Positions 33,273 to 41,700 of a DNA stretch of 48,293 bases are shown here, piece after piece (position 1 is the first letter of the stretch; each line of letters begins with the position of its first letter). Source of the stretch: Pseudomonas nitroreducens TX1 (GTDB lineage: Bacteria; Pseudomonadota; Gammaproteobacteria; Pseudomonadales; Pseudomonadaceae); the NCBI RefSeq assembly GCF_000313755.1, contig NZ_AMZB01000076.1, forward strand, positions 1 to 48,293, in the 5' to 3' direction. A model generated the notes under the pieces. That model was given only the letters and a program-made list of their open reading frames with translations, did not search any database and had not been told where the DNA came from. The position numbers and the translations under genes were made by a program.

Positions 33273-33962
33273 ATGAGTGAGCTGATCAGCTACCAATTCG
33301 AAGACGGCATCGCCACCCTGACCCTGAACAACGGCAAGGTGAATGCCATCTCTCCGGCGGTCATCGAAGCCTTCAACCAGGCCCTGGACCAGGCGGAGAA
33401 GGACCGTGCCATCGTCATCGTCACCGGCCAGCCGGGCATCCTCTCCGGCGGCTACGACCTCAAGGTCATGACCTCCGGTCCGGAGAACGCCGTGAACCTG
33501 GTAGCCGCAGGTTCCACCCTGGCCCGCCGCATGCTGTCGCATCCCTTCCCCGTCATCGTCGCCTGCACAGGCCACGCGGTGGCCAAGGGCGCCTTCATCC
33601 TGCTCTCGGCGGACTACCGCATCGGCGTCGACGGCCCGTTCCAGATCGGCCTCAACGAAGTGGCCATCGGCATGACCATGCACCACGTGGGCATCGAACT
33701 GGCCCGTGACCGTCTGCGCCGCTCCGCCTTCACCCGTTCCGTGGTGAACGCCGAGATGTTCAATCCGCGCGACGCAGTCGACGCCGGCTTCCTCGACAAG
33801 GTGGTGCCGGCCGACCAACTCCAGGCCGCCGCGCTGGAGGCTGCCCAGCACCTGAAGAAGCTGAACATGACGGCCCACCGCAACACCAAGCTGAAAGTGC
33901 GCAAGCAGTTGCTGGAAACCCTGGACAAGTCCATCGAACTGGATCGCAGCCATCTGGCCTGA
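33273..33962 (+). CDS. Enoyl-CoA hydratase/isomerase (crotonase) family protein
   Basis: 229 residues, on the short side for the family. The oxyanion-hole segments are ILSGGYDLKVM and CTGHAVAKGAFILLSADYRIG. LNEVAIGMTMHHVGIELAR holds a Glu near the usual catalytic place. The C-terminal helix is KLKVRKQLLETLDKSIELD. The substrate cannot be told: members include hydratases, isomerases and hydrolases. ATG 33273 has a CAGGA ribosome binding site. The gene stands alone, with a terminator after it. Confidence 0.88.
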   Translation: MSELISYQFEDGIATLTLNNGKVNAISPAVIEAFNQALDQAEKDRAIVIVTGQPGILSGGYDLKVMTSGPENAVNLVAAGSTLARRMLSHPFPVIVACTGHAVAKGAFILLSADYRIGVDGPFQIGLNEVAIGMTMHHVGIELARDRLRRSAFTRSVVNAEMFNPRDAVDAGFLDKVVPADQLQAAALEAAQHLKKLNMTAHRNTKLKVRKQLLETLDKSIELDRSHLA

Positions 33963-33973
33963 TCGACGCTGAC

Positions 33974-34001
33974 AAAAGCCCGGCCAGGTGCCGGGCTTTT
34001 T
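33974..34001 (+). terminator. Terminator after the crotonase gene
   Basis: AAAAGCCCGGC and GCCGGGCTTTT form an 11-bp stem around CAGGT, followed by T. It begins 12 bases after the stop. Confidence 0.92.
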
Positions 34002-34118
34002 CGTGCCATAACTATTACCTAAAGAGCAATACTGATTAAGCCTGTTTGCTATTTTTCAAAAATTATTACGCATTAACCTATAGATGAACCCAGAGAAAAC
34101 CAACCGGAGGTGTTCATC

Positions 34119-34310
34119 ATGAAACTCAACATCATCGCCGCCAGCGTACTGGCCGCCGCTACCGCTTTCGCCGCCCAGGCCAGCTTCGCCGAAGAATCCC
34201 CGCTGATGCAGGACCGTATGGTTCACATGACCCAGGCTGCCATCCAGCAACAGCAATCCGAACAGTCCGCCAGCCATGTGAATGTCGAAGCTGCTGCCAA
34301 GCAGGGCTGA
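34119..34310 (+). CDS. Small exported protein, 63 residues
   Basis: Starts at ATG 34119 with a strong GGAGG (34106-34110). A clear signal peptide (1-24, LNIIAASVLAAATAFAAQASFA) leaves a mature part of about 40 residues, EESPLMQDRMVHMTQAAIQQ onward, rich in Gln, Ala and Ser with no Cys. It is probably a periplasmic helical peptide. I do not recognise a family. The AT-rich stretch upstream (about 34004-34090) probably holds the promoter, and a terminator hairpin follows at 34374. It has its own transcription unit, so it is likely a genuine small gene. Confidence 0.8.
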   Translation: MKLNIIAASVLAAATAFAAQASFAEESPLMQDRMVHMTQAAIQQQQSEQSASHVNVEAAAKQG

Positions 34311-34622
34311 AACCTTCGCGCACAGCCAGCCGCCGCATGCAGAAGGTGACGTCATGCCGTCCTGCCCGAAGCGAAAAGCCCGGCGTGATGCCGGGTTTTG
34401 CAGAGACGATGTCACAGCCATTCTGACGAGGGTAACGCAGCCATGAAGCCCGCCAGAGTCCCGGAAACATTCGATAGCGTCCCACCCTCCACCTGCTTGC
34501 ATCTGGTCGTAGCGCCGTTATCCATCAATTTGCCTGATACCGGAAACCAACCGGCATCGTTTTTCAATCGAAATGACCAAAGCGACACTGGGCCATCTCT
34601 TCCCCGAGCCCGAGTCGCCGCC
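34311..34622 (+). other. Intergenic region between two small genes
   Basis: 312 bases. The left part holds the terminator at 34374-34399. The remaining 220 bases contain an open frame that continues into the next gene, but it has no start with a good ribosome binding site and an unremarkable composition. I see no other structure. Confidence 0.5.
34374..34399 (+). terminator. Terminator after the small exported protein gene
   Basis: AAAAGCCCGGC and GCCGGGTTTT pair around GTGAT with a one-base bulge. It lies 63 bases past the stop. Confidence 0.8.
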
Positions 34623-34844
34623 ATGAATCGTCAAGCCCACCGCTACGCCCGCAACGGCGCCCTCGCCGCCCTGGGCCTGTATACCATCGTGATCCTGGTG
34701 GTCACCGCTCTCAGCGCCGGCTTCGACGGTGCGCGCCGCGCCCCAGTGGACACCATCGACCGCACCGGCTTGTTCGAACGCTTCAATCAGGCGGTTCCGG
34801 TCGCCCTTCAGGGTTTGCAGGACGCCCTCGCACCTCACTCCTGA
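34623..34844 (+). CDS. Small single-TM protein, 73 residues
   Basis: The start chosen is ATG 34623, which places NRQAHRYARNGALAALGLY at the N-terminus and a single TM helix at about 14-36 (ALAALGLYTIVILVVTALSA), with the positive-inside end first. The C-terminal 35 residues (DTIDRTGLFERFNQAVPVAL and on) are amphipathic and probably periplasmic. The open frame extends further upstream, but that part looks noncoding. I do not recognise the family. The following CorA-type gene is 84 bases away in the same direction. Confidence 0.68.
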   Translation: MNRQAHRYARNGALAALGLYTIVILVVTALSAGFDGARRAPVDTIDRTGLFERFNQAVPVALQGLQDALAPHS

Positions 34845-34853
34845 TCCACTTCG

Positions 34854-34870
34854 CTGGCGCGTCGCGCCAG
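34854..34870 (+). other. Short perfect stem-loop before the CorA-type gene
   Basis: CTGGCGC-GTC-GCGCCAG is a 7-bp perfect stem with a 3-base loop in the 84-base gap. No T run follows, so it is not a classical terminator. It could be a leader structure. Confidence 0.4.
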
Positions 34871-34928
34871 GCTGGCCAACACTCAAACCCTGCAGAACGA
34901 CCTATCCAGCAACAGGGTGGGCTTGAGC

Positions 34929-35900
34929 ATGGGCCGAGTCATCGCTTCCGCCGTCTACAGCAAGGGCCGCAAGGTGTCCGACATACCGCTGGAGGACGGC
35001 TACCGCTGGGCCTGCCAGCCCGACCACTTCGTCTGGACCGGACTGCAGGAACCCACACCCGAGGAAATGTTCAACCTGCAGCGACAGTTCAACCTTCACG
35101 AACTGGCCGTGTCCGACGCCCTGGAAAAGCACAGCCGGCCGAAGCTTGAAACCTTCGGGGATGCGCTGTTCATCGTCATCTACTCACCGATCCGCGCCGA
35201 TAGCCGATTGATGTTCGTCGAAACCCATCTATTCGCCGGCATCGGCTACATCATCAGCGCACGCCACGGCTTCTCCCAGTCCTACGCCCAGGTCCGACAG
35301 CGCTGCGAGGCGCGACCGCTCCTGCTGGCGCACGGCACCGACTTCGTGCTCTACGCCCTGCTCGACTTCGTGATGAGCAACTACGAGCCGGTGGTCGAGG
35401 CGATCCGCGAGGAAATCGAGGAAGTGGAGCAGCAGGTTCTGCGCAAATCGCTGACCCAGGAGCAGATCGAGAAGATCTACGGTCTGCGTCGCGAGGTACT
35501 CAAGCTCAAGCACTACGCCGCGCCCATGGTGGAGATCTGCCAGGAGCTGCAGCGCCTGGACTTCCCCTTCATCGACAAGCAGATGCGGCCCTACTTCCGC
35601 GACGTGGCGATCCACGTGAACCGCTTGCTCGAAGACCTCACCACGCTGCGCGACGTGGCCAGCCAGACCATCGAGGTCGGGCTGGCACTGGAGTCCTCAC
35701 GGCAGAGCGTGGTGCAGCGCAAGTTCGCCGCCTGGGCGGCCATCCTCGCCTTCCCCACCGCCGTGGCCGGCATCTACGGGATGAACTTCGAGTACATTCC
35801 GGAACTGCACTGGCACTACGGCTACTTCCTGATCATGGGGCTGCTGGCGCTGGGTTGCGTCGGGTTGTACATCAGCTTCAAGCAGGCGGATTGGTTGTAG
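34929..35900 (+). CDS. CorA-family divalent cation transporter
   Basis: 323 residues. A large cytoplasmic domain with long helices (about 150-260, SNYEPVVEAIREEIEEVEQQ and onward) leads to two C-terminal TM helices. The signature GMN is at 284-286 in GIYGMNFEYIP, the selectivity loop between the two helices. The loop continues with PELHWHYGY, matching the acidic-aromatic loop of CorA. CorA proteins are pentameric channels for magnesium and sometimes cobalt or nickel. Pseudomonas species carry several paralogues (CorA and ZntB types), so transport specificity is uncertain. Start ATG 34929 follows AGGG. A GTG twelve bases upstream is possible. Confidence 0.9.
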   Translation: MGRVIASAVYSKGRKVSDIPLEDGYRWACQPDHFVWTGLQEPTPEEMFNLQRQFNLHELAVSDALEKHSRPKLETFGDALFIVIYSPIRADSRLMFVETHLFAGIGYIISARHGFSQSYAQVRQRCEARPLLLAHGTDFVLYALLDFVMSNYEPVVEAIREEIEEVEQQVLRKSLTQEQIEKIYGLRREVLKLKHYAAPMVEICQELQRLDFPFIDKQMRPYFRDVAIHVNRLLEDLTTLRDVASQTIEVGLALESSRQSVVQRKFAAWAAILAFPTAVAGIYGMNFEYIPELHWHYGYFLIMGLLALGCVGLYISFKQADWL

Positions 35901-35935
35901 GAACAGGCCATGTCCGCGAGAAGCGCCCCGCAAAC

Positions 35936-35965
35936 GAAAACGCCGCTCGGTTGAGCGGCGTTTTC
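35936..35965. terminator. Bidirectional terminator between the CorA-type and amidotransferase genes
   Basis: GAAAACGCCGCTC and GAGCGGCGTTTTC form a 13-bp perfect stem around GGTT. The flanking genes are convergent and both end nearby. Confidence 0.93.
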
Positions 35966-35982
35966 AGTCAGCACGGCAGGAG

Positions 35983-36735
35983 TCAGGCCGCGCTCTGCTT
36001 CTCGGTTTTCTTCTCCCGGTCACGACCTTGCTGGACGAAGCGCATCATCCATTCGCCGACCGCCGTGCCCTGGTGCGGGCGCGCGAGGCTGTCGATGCCG
36101 GACTGGAACACCGGTTCGCTGAAGATGTGCTTGCGCAGCTCGAGGATCGCCTGGGAATAGTCGCTCTGGAACTCCGGGTGGCCCTGGAAGCACAGTACCT
36201 GGTCGCCGATGGCGTAGGCGGCATTCGGGCAGAAGTCGCTGGAGGCGATGCGACGCGCGCCGTGGGGCAGCTCGGTGACCTGGTCCTGGTGGCTGACCAG
36301 CAGGGTCAGGCCATCCCCCGGTGCCGGGTTCATCCACTCCGGCTGCTCCTCGATCCGGTAATCGTGAATGCCCACGCCCCAGCCCTGGCTCGCGCGCTCG
36401 GTCTTGCCGCCCAGCACCAGCGCCAGCAATTGGTGGCCGAAGCACACGCCCAGCAGTTTGTCGCCACGCTGGTAGAGCTTGAGCACGTAGTCCTTGAGGG
36501 TCTGGATCCAGGGATCAGTGCCGAAGGAGTCCGCCTTGCTGCCGGTCACCAGGTACGCGTCGAACTTCTCATCTTCGGGCGGGTAATGCCCTTCCACCAC
36601 GTTGTAGACCGTGAACTCGGCCGGAACGGGTTGCTTGGCGAACAGTTGCTGGAACATCCAGCCATAGCCCTTGTACTGATCGATGAGTTCGGGGCGGAGG
36701 ATGTCGGTTTCCAGAATGCAGATGTGCAACGACAT
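35983..36735 (-). CDS. Class I glutamine amidotransferase (type 1 GATase-like) protein
   Basis: 250 residues. The nucleophile elbow reads KLLGVCFGHQLLALVLGG (Cys in GVCFGHQ). The His-x-Glu pair is in VLCFQGHPEFQSDYS. These complete the Cys-His-Glu triad of GATase1 enzymes. The context inside the protein (DAYLVTGSKADSFGTDPWI, RRIASSDFCPNAAYAIGD) is like the stand-alone GMP synthase-like amidotransferases of unknown acceptor, for example gamma-glutamyl hydrolase-type proteins. The start ATG 36735 gives SLHICILETDILRPELIDQY; the longer open frame upstream is not supported. Substrate unknown. Confidence 0.87.
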   Translation of the reverse strand: MSLHICILETDILRPELIDQYKGYGWMFQQLFAKQPVPAEFTVYNVVEGHYPPEDEKFDAYLVTGSKADSFGTDPWIQTLKDYVLKLYQRGDKLLGVCFGHQLLALVLGGKTERASQGWGVGIHDYRIEEQPEWMNPAPGDGLTLLVSHQDQVTELPHGARRIASSDFCPNAAYAIGDQVLCFQGHPEFQSDYSQAILELRKHIFSEPVFQSGIDSLARPHQGTAVGEWMMRFVQQGRDREKKTEKQSAA

Positions 36736-36939
36736 GCAGGGGTGATTCCTGGGGGGTTGGCGGCTGATAAGAATGGTTTTCCTGACACTGATGAAACGCG
36801 CGTGAAAATTACGCCCTATTTTTTCACCACACAAGATGCCGGAGCCGATTCTTGTGTAGGAATTTCAGGGGAAATACCGGAAAAACCGACTTCCTTCAAT
36901 TGCACGGATGCACAGGGGTGACGGCCGGTTGGCAAGGAT

Positions 36940-37494
36940 TCAGCCGATGGACAGCCTTTGCAGCACCGAGTTCGAGTCCAGCACCTGCGCATACTCGCCC
37001 TCCAGGTTCGCCAGTGACATGGCGTGGACCTCTTCCGCGCTGCGCAGCACGCCGTTGAAATCGCGCTTCTCGAAGGCAAAGCAGGCATCTGCGACGACCT
37101 GTGTGACGAAGCCCAGGTTGCCCGCCGAACGCGCCGTGGCTTCCACCGAGTTGTTGGTGCTGACGCCACAGATCACCACCGAGTCGATGCCGCGCACCCG
37201 CAGCCAACGCTCCAGGCCGCTGTTGATGAAAGCGTCCGGGACGTTTTTCTCCACTACGTGTTCATGGTCCAGCGGCACCAGCGCCTCCTGGAACGCGGCG
37301 CCCGGCAGCCCCGGCCAGAACGGCGAGCCCGGCGTACGTGAAATATGACGGACATGCACCAGCGGCCAACCTTTCTGACGCCATGCAGCCAGCAGCTCTC
37401 CGATGCGCTGCTCGGCCTGCGGGTTGTTGCGCGGCTCAGGGCTGGTGCGCATGCCTTGCTGCTGGTCGATGATCAACAGAGCGGAAACGGTCAT
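36940..37494 (-). CDS. Isochorismatase-like hydrolase lacking the usual catalytic Cys
   Basis: 184 residues of the isochorismatase/cysteine hydrolase fold. The catalytic Asp is Asp 10 in ALLIIDQQQGM and the catalytic Lys is in VVEKNVPDAF. The loop that normally ends in the nucleophilic Cys reads ICGVSTNNSVEATARSAGNL, with Ser (codon TCG) where Cys is expected. Either this is a subfamily with another chemistry, as in true isochorismatases that also lack the Cys, or it is inactive. The rest of the fold, including the cis-peptide region before the loop, is intact. The start is ATG 37494. It is separated from the amidotransferase gene by about 200 bases. Confidence 0.86.
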   Translation of the reverse strand: MTVSALLIIDQQQGMRTSPEPRNNPQAEQRIGELLAAWRQKGWPLVHVRHISRTPGSPFWPGLPGAAFQEALVPLDHEHVVEKNVPDAFINSGLERWLRVRGIDSVVICGVSTNNSVEATARSAGNLGFVTQVVADACFAFEKRDFNGVLRSAEEVHAMSLANLEGEYAQVLDSNSVLQRLSIG

Positions 37495-37547
37495 CGGTGC
37501 GGTCCTTGCGAGTCGGAAGACGCCATCCTACGGCTTGCACCGGCAAG

Positions 37548-37574
37548 AAAAAACCGGCCACCAGGGCCGGTTTT
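37548..37574 (-). terminator. Terminator of the beta-oxidation operon
   Basis: AAAACCGGCC and GGCCGGTTTT pair around ACCAG. On the minus strand it is followed by six T (the A run at 37548-37553). It lies past a REP pair, downstream of the dehydrogenase gene. Confidence 0.85.
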
Positions 37575-37589
37575 GTGAAGTGACGACTT

Positions 37590-37654
37590 GTATGAGCGAG
37601 CTTGCTCGCGAACGGCCCCCCGAGGGGGTGGCTCGCGAGCAAGCTCGCTCCTAC
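37590..37654. repeat. REP inverted pair
   Basis: GTATGAGCGAGCTTGCTCGCGAAC (37590-37613) and its inverted partner GCTCGCGAGCAAGCTCGCTCCTAC (37631-37654) surround GGCCCCCCGAGGGGGTG. It lies 8 bases after the 3-hydroxyacyl-CoA dehydrogenase stop. Confidence 0.92.
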
Positions 37655-37662
37655 ACGTACGC

Positions 37663-39807
37663 TCAGAACGGCTCGTTACGTGCGGCTTTCTCCAGCAGCA
37701 GCGCCGGCGGCAGGAAGCGCTCGCCGTACTGCTCGGCCAGGTACTGGGCACGGGCGACGAAGTCCTTCAGGCCGTACTGGTTGATGAATTGCAGCGCGCC
37801 GCCGCTCCAGGCCGCGAAGCCGATACCGAAGATCGAGCCGATGTTGGCGTCGGCGGTGGAGGTCAGCACGCCCTCCTCCACGCAGCGCACCGTCTCGATG
37901 GCCTGCACGAAGAGGATACGGTCACGCACGTCTTCGGCGGATATCTGCGCGTCAGCCTTCTCGAAGCGCTGCTTGAGCTCCGGCCACAGGTGCTTCCTGC
38001 CATTGGCGGGATAGTCGTAGAAACCGGCGCCGGCAGCTTTGCCCGGGCGCTTGTACTCGTTGACCATCAGGTCCACCACGGCGAAGGCCGGGTGCTTCGG
38101 CAATGGCTTGCCCTCCGCTTCCAGGTCCTTGCGCGTCTGCTCGCGGATGTGGGTCATCAGGCTCATCGACACTTCGTCGCTGATCGCCAATGGCCCCACC
38201 GGCATGCCGGCCTGGCGCGCCTGGTTCTCGATCATCGCCGCCGACACGCCCTCACCGAGCATCGCCAGGCCTTCGTTGGTGAAGGTGCCGAACACGCGGG
38301 AGGTGAAGAAACCACGGCTGTCGTGGACCACGATCGGGGTTTTCCTGATCTGCAGTACGTAGTCGAAGGCGCGCGCCAGGGTAGCGTCGTCGGTTTTTTC
38401 GCCGCGGATGATTTCCACCAGCGGCATCTTGTCTACCGGGCTGAAGAAGTGCAGGCCGATGAACTTCTGCGGCTGCGCCACGGCGTCAGCCAGGCCGGTG
38501 ATCGGCAGGGTCGAAGTGTTGGAAGCGATCACCGCATCCGGCAGCGCGGCGGATTCGGCGGCGGCGCTGACCTTGGCCTTCAGGCCACGGTCCTCGAACA
38601 CCGCTTCGATGATCAGGTCGCAGCCTTCGAAGTCAGCGTCGCTGGCAGTCGGCTTGATCCGCGCGAGGAAGGCGTCGCGCTTGTCGCTGCTCATCTGGCC
38701 CTTGCTCACTTTCTTGTCCAGCAGGCCGGAGGAATAGGCCTTGCCCTTCTCGGCGGCCTCGAGAGTGACGTCCTTGAGCACCACCTCGATGCCCGCAGCG
38801 GCGGAGACGTAGGCGATACCCGCTCCCATCATGCCGGCACCGATGACGCCGACCTTCTTCGTCTGCTGCGGCGGGACGCCCTGCGGACGGGACTTGCCGG
38901 CGTTGATCTCGTTGAGCTGGAACCAGAAGGTGCCGATCATGTTCTTCGCCACCTGGCCGGTGGTGAGCTCGGTGAAGTAGCGCGCCTCGATCAGTTGGGC
39001 GGTATCGAAGTCCACCTGCGCGCCCTCGACGGCGGCGCACATGATCTTCTCCGGCGCCGGGAAACAGCCCTTGGTCTTGTCGCGCAACACGCTCGGGGCA
39101 ATGGCCAGCATCTGTGCCACGGCCGGGCTGGAGGGCGTACCGCCGGGGATCTTGTAGCCGGCAGTGTCCCACGGCTGCTTCGCGGCCGGGTTGGCGGCGA
39201 TCCACTCGCGGGCCTTGGCCAGCATCTCCTCGCGGCTGGACGCCAACTGGTGGACCAGGCCGGCCTTGAGCGCCTGGTCCGGGCGCACTTTCTTGCCTTC
39301 GGCCAGGTACGGCAGGGCCTTCTCCAGGCCGAGCAGGCGCACCATACGCACCACGCCGCCACCGCCGGGCAGCAGGCCCAGGGTGACTTCCGGCAGGCCA
39401 AGCTGGACGTGGCTTTCATCCAGGGCGATGCGGTGGTGGCAGGCCAGGCAGATTTCCCAGCCGCCGCCCAGCGCCGCGCCATTGATGGCGGCGACCACGG
39501 GCTTGCCGAAGGTTTCCAGGCGGCGCAGCTGGCCCTTGAGCACCAGGATGCCTTCGTAGAAAGCCTGGGCGTCGGCCTTGGTCACCTTGATCAGTTCATT
39601 GAGGTCGCCGCCGGCGAAGAAGGTCTTCTTCGCGGAGGTGATCACCACGCCGGCGATCGAGTCCTTCTCGGCTTCCAGGCGCGCCACGGTGGCGGCCATG
39701 GCCTCGCGGTACACCGCGTTCATGGTGTTGGCGCTCTGGCCGGGCATGTCCATGGTCAGGACGACGATGTTGTCCTGGCCTTTCTCATAGCGGATGGCGT
39801 CGGTCAT
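37663..39807 (-). CDS. Bifunctional enoyl-CoA hydratase / 3-hydroxyacyl-CoA dehydrogenase (FadB/FadJ-like)
   Basis: 714 residues. An N-terminal crotonase domain (about 1-300) shows FFAGGDLNELI, NGAALGGGWEICLAC and GLPEVTLGLLPGGGG with the catalytic Glu. A Rossmann NAD-binding domain starts at about 310 with VGVIGAGMMGAGIAYVSAAA. The C-terminal dehydrogenase domain includes GLHFFSPVDKMPLVEIIRG and GFFTSRVFGTF. It performs two successive steps of fatty acid beta-oxidation. The start is ATG 39807 with GGAGAA upstream. It lies 17 bases after the thiolase gene, as the second gene of the operon. The chain-length preference is unknown. A REP pair and a terminator follow. Confidence 0.94.
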   Translation of the reverse strand: MTDAIRYEKGQDNIVVLTMDMPGQSANTMNAVYREAMAATVARLEAEKDSIAGVVITSAKKTFFAGGDLNELIKVTKADAQAFYEGILVLKGQLRRLETFGKPVVAAINGAALGGGWEICLACHHRIALDESHVQLGLPEVTLGLLPGGGGVVRMVRLLGLEKALPYLAEGKKVRPDQALKAGLVHQLASSREEMLAKAREWIAANPAAKQPWDTAGYKIPGGTPSSPAVAQMLAIAPSVLRDKTKGCFPAPEKIMCAAVEGAQVDFDTAQLIEARYFTELTTGQVAKNMIGTFWFQLNEINAGKSRPQGVPPQQTKKVGVIGAGMMGAGIAYVSAAAGIEVVLKDVTLEAAEKGKAYSSGLLDKKVSKGQMSSDKRDAFLARIKPTASDADFEGCDLIIEAVFEDRGLKAKVSAAAESAALPDAVIASNTSTLPITGLADAVAQPQKFIGLHFFSPVDKMPLVEIIRGEKTDDATLARAFDYVLQIRKTPIVVHDSRGFFTSRVFGTFTNEGLAMLGEGVSAAMIENQARQAGMPVGPLAISDEVSMSLMTHIREQTRKDLEAEGKPLPKHPAFAVVDLMVNEYKRPGKAAGAGFYDYPANGRKHLWPELKQRFEKADAQISAEDVRDRILFVQAIETVRCVEEGVLTSTADANIGSIFGIGFAAWSGGALQFINQYGLKDFVARAQYLAEQYGERFLPPALLLEKAARNEPF

Positions 39808-39824
39808 TTTCTTGTTCTCCGGCC

Positions 39825-41030
39825 TCAAACCCTTTCGATAATCGTCGCGATGCCCATGCCGCCGCCCACGCAGAGGGTGGCCAGGCCGTAGCGCAGGTTG
39901 CGCCGCTCCAGCTCGTCCAGCAGGGTGCCGAGGATCATGCAGCCGGTGGCGCCCAGCGGGTGGCCCATGGCAATGGAGCCGCCGTTGACGTTGACCTTGC
40001 TCTCCGGCACGCCCATATCCTTCATGAACTTCATCACCACCGAGGCAAAGGCCTCGTTCACCTCATAGAGGTCGATGTCCTCGGCCTTGAGGCCCGCCTT
40101 GGCCAGCGCCTTGCGGGTGGCCGGCGCAGGGCCGGTGAGCATGATGGTCGGGTCGGTGCTGGTCACCGCCGTAGCGACGATGCGCCCGCGGGCCTTCAGG
40201 CCCAGCTCGCGGCCCTTGGCCTCGGAGCCGATGAGCATGGCGGCGGCGCCGTCGACGATGCCGGAGCTGTTGCCCGGCGTGTGCACGTGCTCGATGCGTT
40301 CGACAAAGCTGTACTTGCGCAGCGCGCTGGCGTCGAAGCCCATCTGCCCCATCATCTCGAAGCTGGGCTTGAGCGCGCCGAGGCCTTCGAGGGTGGAGTC
40401 GGCGCGGATGAATTCGTCATGGTCGAGCAGGACGATGCCGTTCTGGTCGGTCACCGGCACCAGCGACTTGGCGAACAGCCCATCGGCGCGGGCCTTGGCG
40501 GCCTTCTGCTGGGAGCGCAGGGCGAAGGCGTCGACGTCGGCGCGGCTGAAGCCCTCCAGGGTGGCGATCAGGTCGGCGCCGATGCCCTGGGGCACGAAGC
40601 TGGTGTGCAGGTTGGTTTCCGGGTCCAGCGCCCAGGCGCCGCCGTCGGAGCCCATGGGCACGCGGGACATGGATTCCACGCCACCGACCACCACCAGGTC
40701 CTCGAAGCCCGAGCGCACCTTCATGGCGCCCAGGTTGACCGCTTCCAGGCCCGAGGCGCAGAAGCGGTTGATCTGTACGCCGGCGACCTGCTCGTCCCAG
40801 TCGGCCACCAGCGCGGCGGTCTTGGCGATGTCCGAGCCCTGGTCGCCTACCGGGGTCACGCAGCCCAGGACAATGTCGTCGACCTGGGCGGTATCGAGCT
40901 GGTTGCGCTGCTGCAGCGCGCGCAGGACACCGGCCATCAGGTTGACCGGCTTGACGCTGTGCAGCGCGCCGTCCTTCTTGCCTTTGCCGCGGGGAGTACG
41001 CACCGCGTCGTAAATGAATGCTTCGGTCAT
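39825..41030 (-). CDS. Acetyl-CoA C-acyltransferase (beta-ketothiolase)
   Basis: 401 residues. Cleaves 3-ketoacyl-CoA with CoA to give acetyl-CoA. The nucleophilic Cys is in [13 protein letters not shown] (about 90), the His in [17 protein letters not shown], and the second Cys in [16 protein letters not shown]. It begins [20 protein letters not shown]. The start is ATG 41030. A longer open frame of nine codons upstream is not supported. It is the first gene of a two-gene operon with the FadB/FadJ-like enzyme, a common pairing for a beta-oxidation complex. The upstream gap is the promoter region. Confidence 0.95.
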   Translation of the reverse strand: MTEAFIYDAVRTPRGKGKKDGALHSVKPVNLMAGVLRALQQRNQLDTAQVDDIVLGCVTPVGDQGSDIAKTAALVADWDEQVAGVQINRFCASGLEAVNLGAMKVRSGFEDLVVVGGVESMSRVPMGSDGGAWALDPETNLHTSFVPQGIGADLIATLEGFSRADVDAFALRSQQKAAKARADGLFAKSLVPVTDQNGIVLLDHDEFIRADSTLEGLGALKPSFEMMGQMGFDASALRKYSFVERIEHVHTPGNSSGIVDGAAAMLIGSEAKGRELGLKARGRIVATAVTSTDPTIMLTGPAPATRKALAKAGLKAEDIDLYEVNEAFASVVMKFMKDMGVPESKVNVNGGSIAMGHPLGATGCMILGTLLDELERRNLRYGLATLCVGGGMGIATIIERV

Positions 41031-41457
41031 GGCGTTCTCTCTTAGAGTTGTCGTCACGCAGGCGTGGCGTGTCGGCCTACCTTAGCGGCGTATCGGCCGG
41101 GGGCAATGACCGCAGCGCTCAGCGCAATTGACCGCCACGCTCAGCCACCGACCGGCGGCCAATGGTTCGAAGGCTCTGGAAAGGGGCTGCCGGCGAAGGC
41201 GGACGAGCGGTAAGCAAACACCCCTGAGCTGTCACCGCACGGTCATATAGATGGAATATGCCTGGATCTGCAGCACTTGTTGCCAGATGGTCTAAGACCG
41301 CGCGGCACTAGGCTTAGACTCAACCAGGCAGATGATGCGAAGAGTGCCGTTGCCGGGTTTGCCGGCTCGGCTCGAATAACCAGAAGCCAAGGTACGAGGC
41401 TCGCTACTACAGGCCGTGAGCGAGGCGTGCCAAGAACAAGAAAGGCGGAAGGACATC
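41031..41457. other. Intergenic region upstream of the thiolase operon and the 32-residue gene
   Basis: 427 bases, divergent, without a convincing gene. The left part holds an imperfect direct repeat of about 21 bases (CAATGACCGCAGCGCTCAGC at 41104-41123 and CAATTGACCGCCACGCTCAG at 41125-41144) near the thiolase promoter. The middle is AT-richer around 41241-41265. The right part leads to the small gene at 41458. No strong terminator or known operator is visible. Confidence 0.5.
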
Positions 41458-41556
41458 ATGGACAAACAATCCAGAAAATGGCGTCAGGCTAGCCTGATCG
41501 TCTTCGCAACCACCGTTGTTCTGATCATCCCCAATCTGAGTCGTCTGGTCGGCTAG
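41458..41556 (+). CDS. Single-TM small protein, 32 residues
   Basis: ATG 41458 is preceded by GGCGGAAGGA, a strong ribosome binding site at good spacing. The 32-residue product has a basic N-terminus (DKQSRKWRQ) and a single hydrophobic helix (ASLIVFATTVVLIIP, about 11-25), then NLSRLVG. This is the typical form of a bacterial small membrane protein, inside-positive. I do not recognise a family. The flanking sequence gives no other reading frame that makes sense. It lies 144 bases ahead of the cytochrome gene. Confidence 0.65.
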   Translation: MDKQSRKWRQASLIVFATTVVLIIPNLSRLVG

Positions 41557-41700
41557 GGCCAACACCCGGCATCCCCGTTGCTGCGTACCGCACGCCGCCA
41601 TCCGCGAGCCACGGTCAACGCAGCGCGGGAGCCACCACCTCCTGCAGCGCCTTTACCTCTGCTAATGTTCCGCGGCCCCCTCCCCGCCACGGATGCGACC

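Noticed and set aside
34398..34622. N-terminal extension of the small TM protein
   Set aside because: No ribosome binding site at the first start. The segment overlaps the preceding terminator and has no helix or signal, and ATG 34623 places the TM helix correctly.
37588..39891. Open frame of 767 codons antisense to the FadB/FadJ-like gene
   Set aside because: Antisense shadow. It begins inside a REP element and has no domain signature.
41104..41144. Imperfect 21-base direct repeat upstream of the thiolase gene as a PsrA-type fatty acid regulator site
   Set aside because: It does not have the GAAAC-N4-GTTTC pattern I would expect for PsrA, and the two copies differ at several positions.
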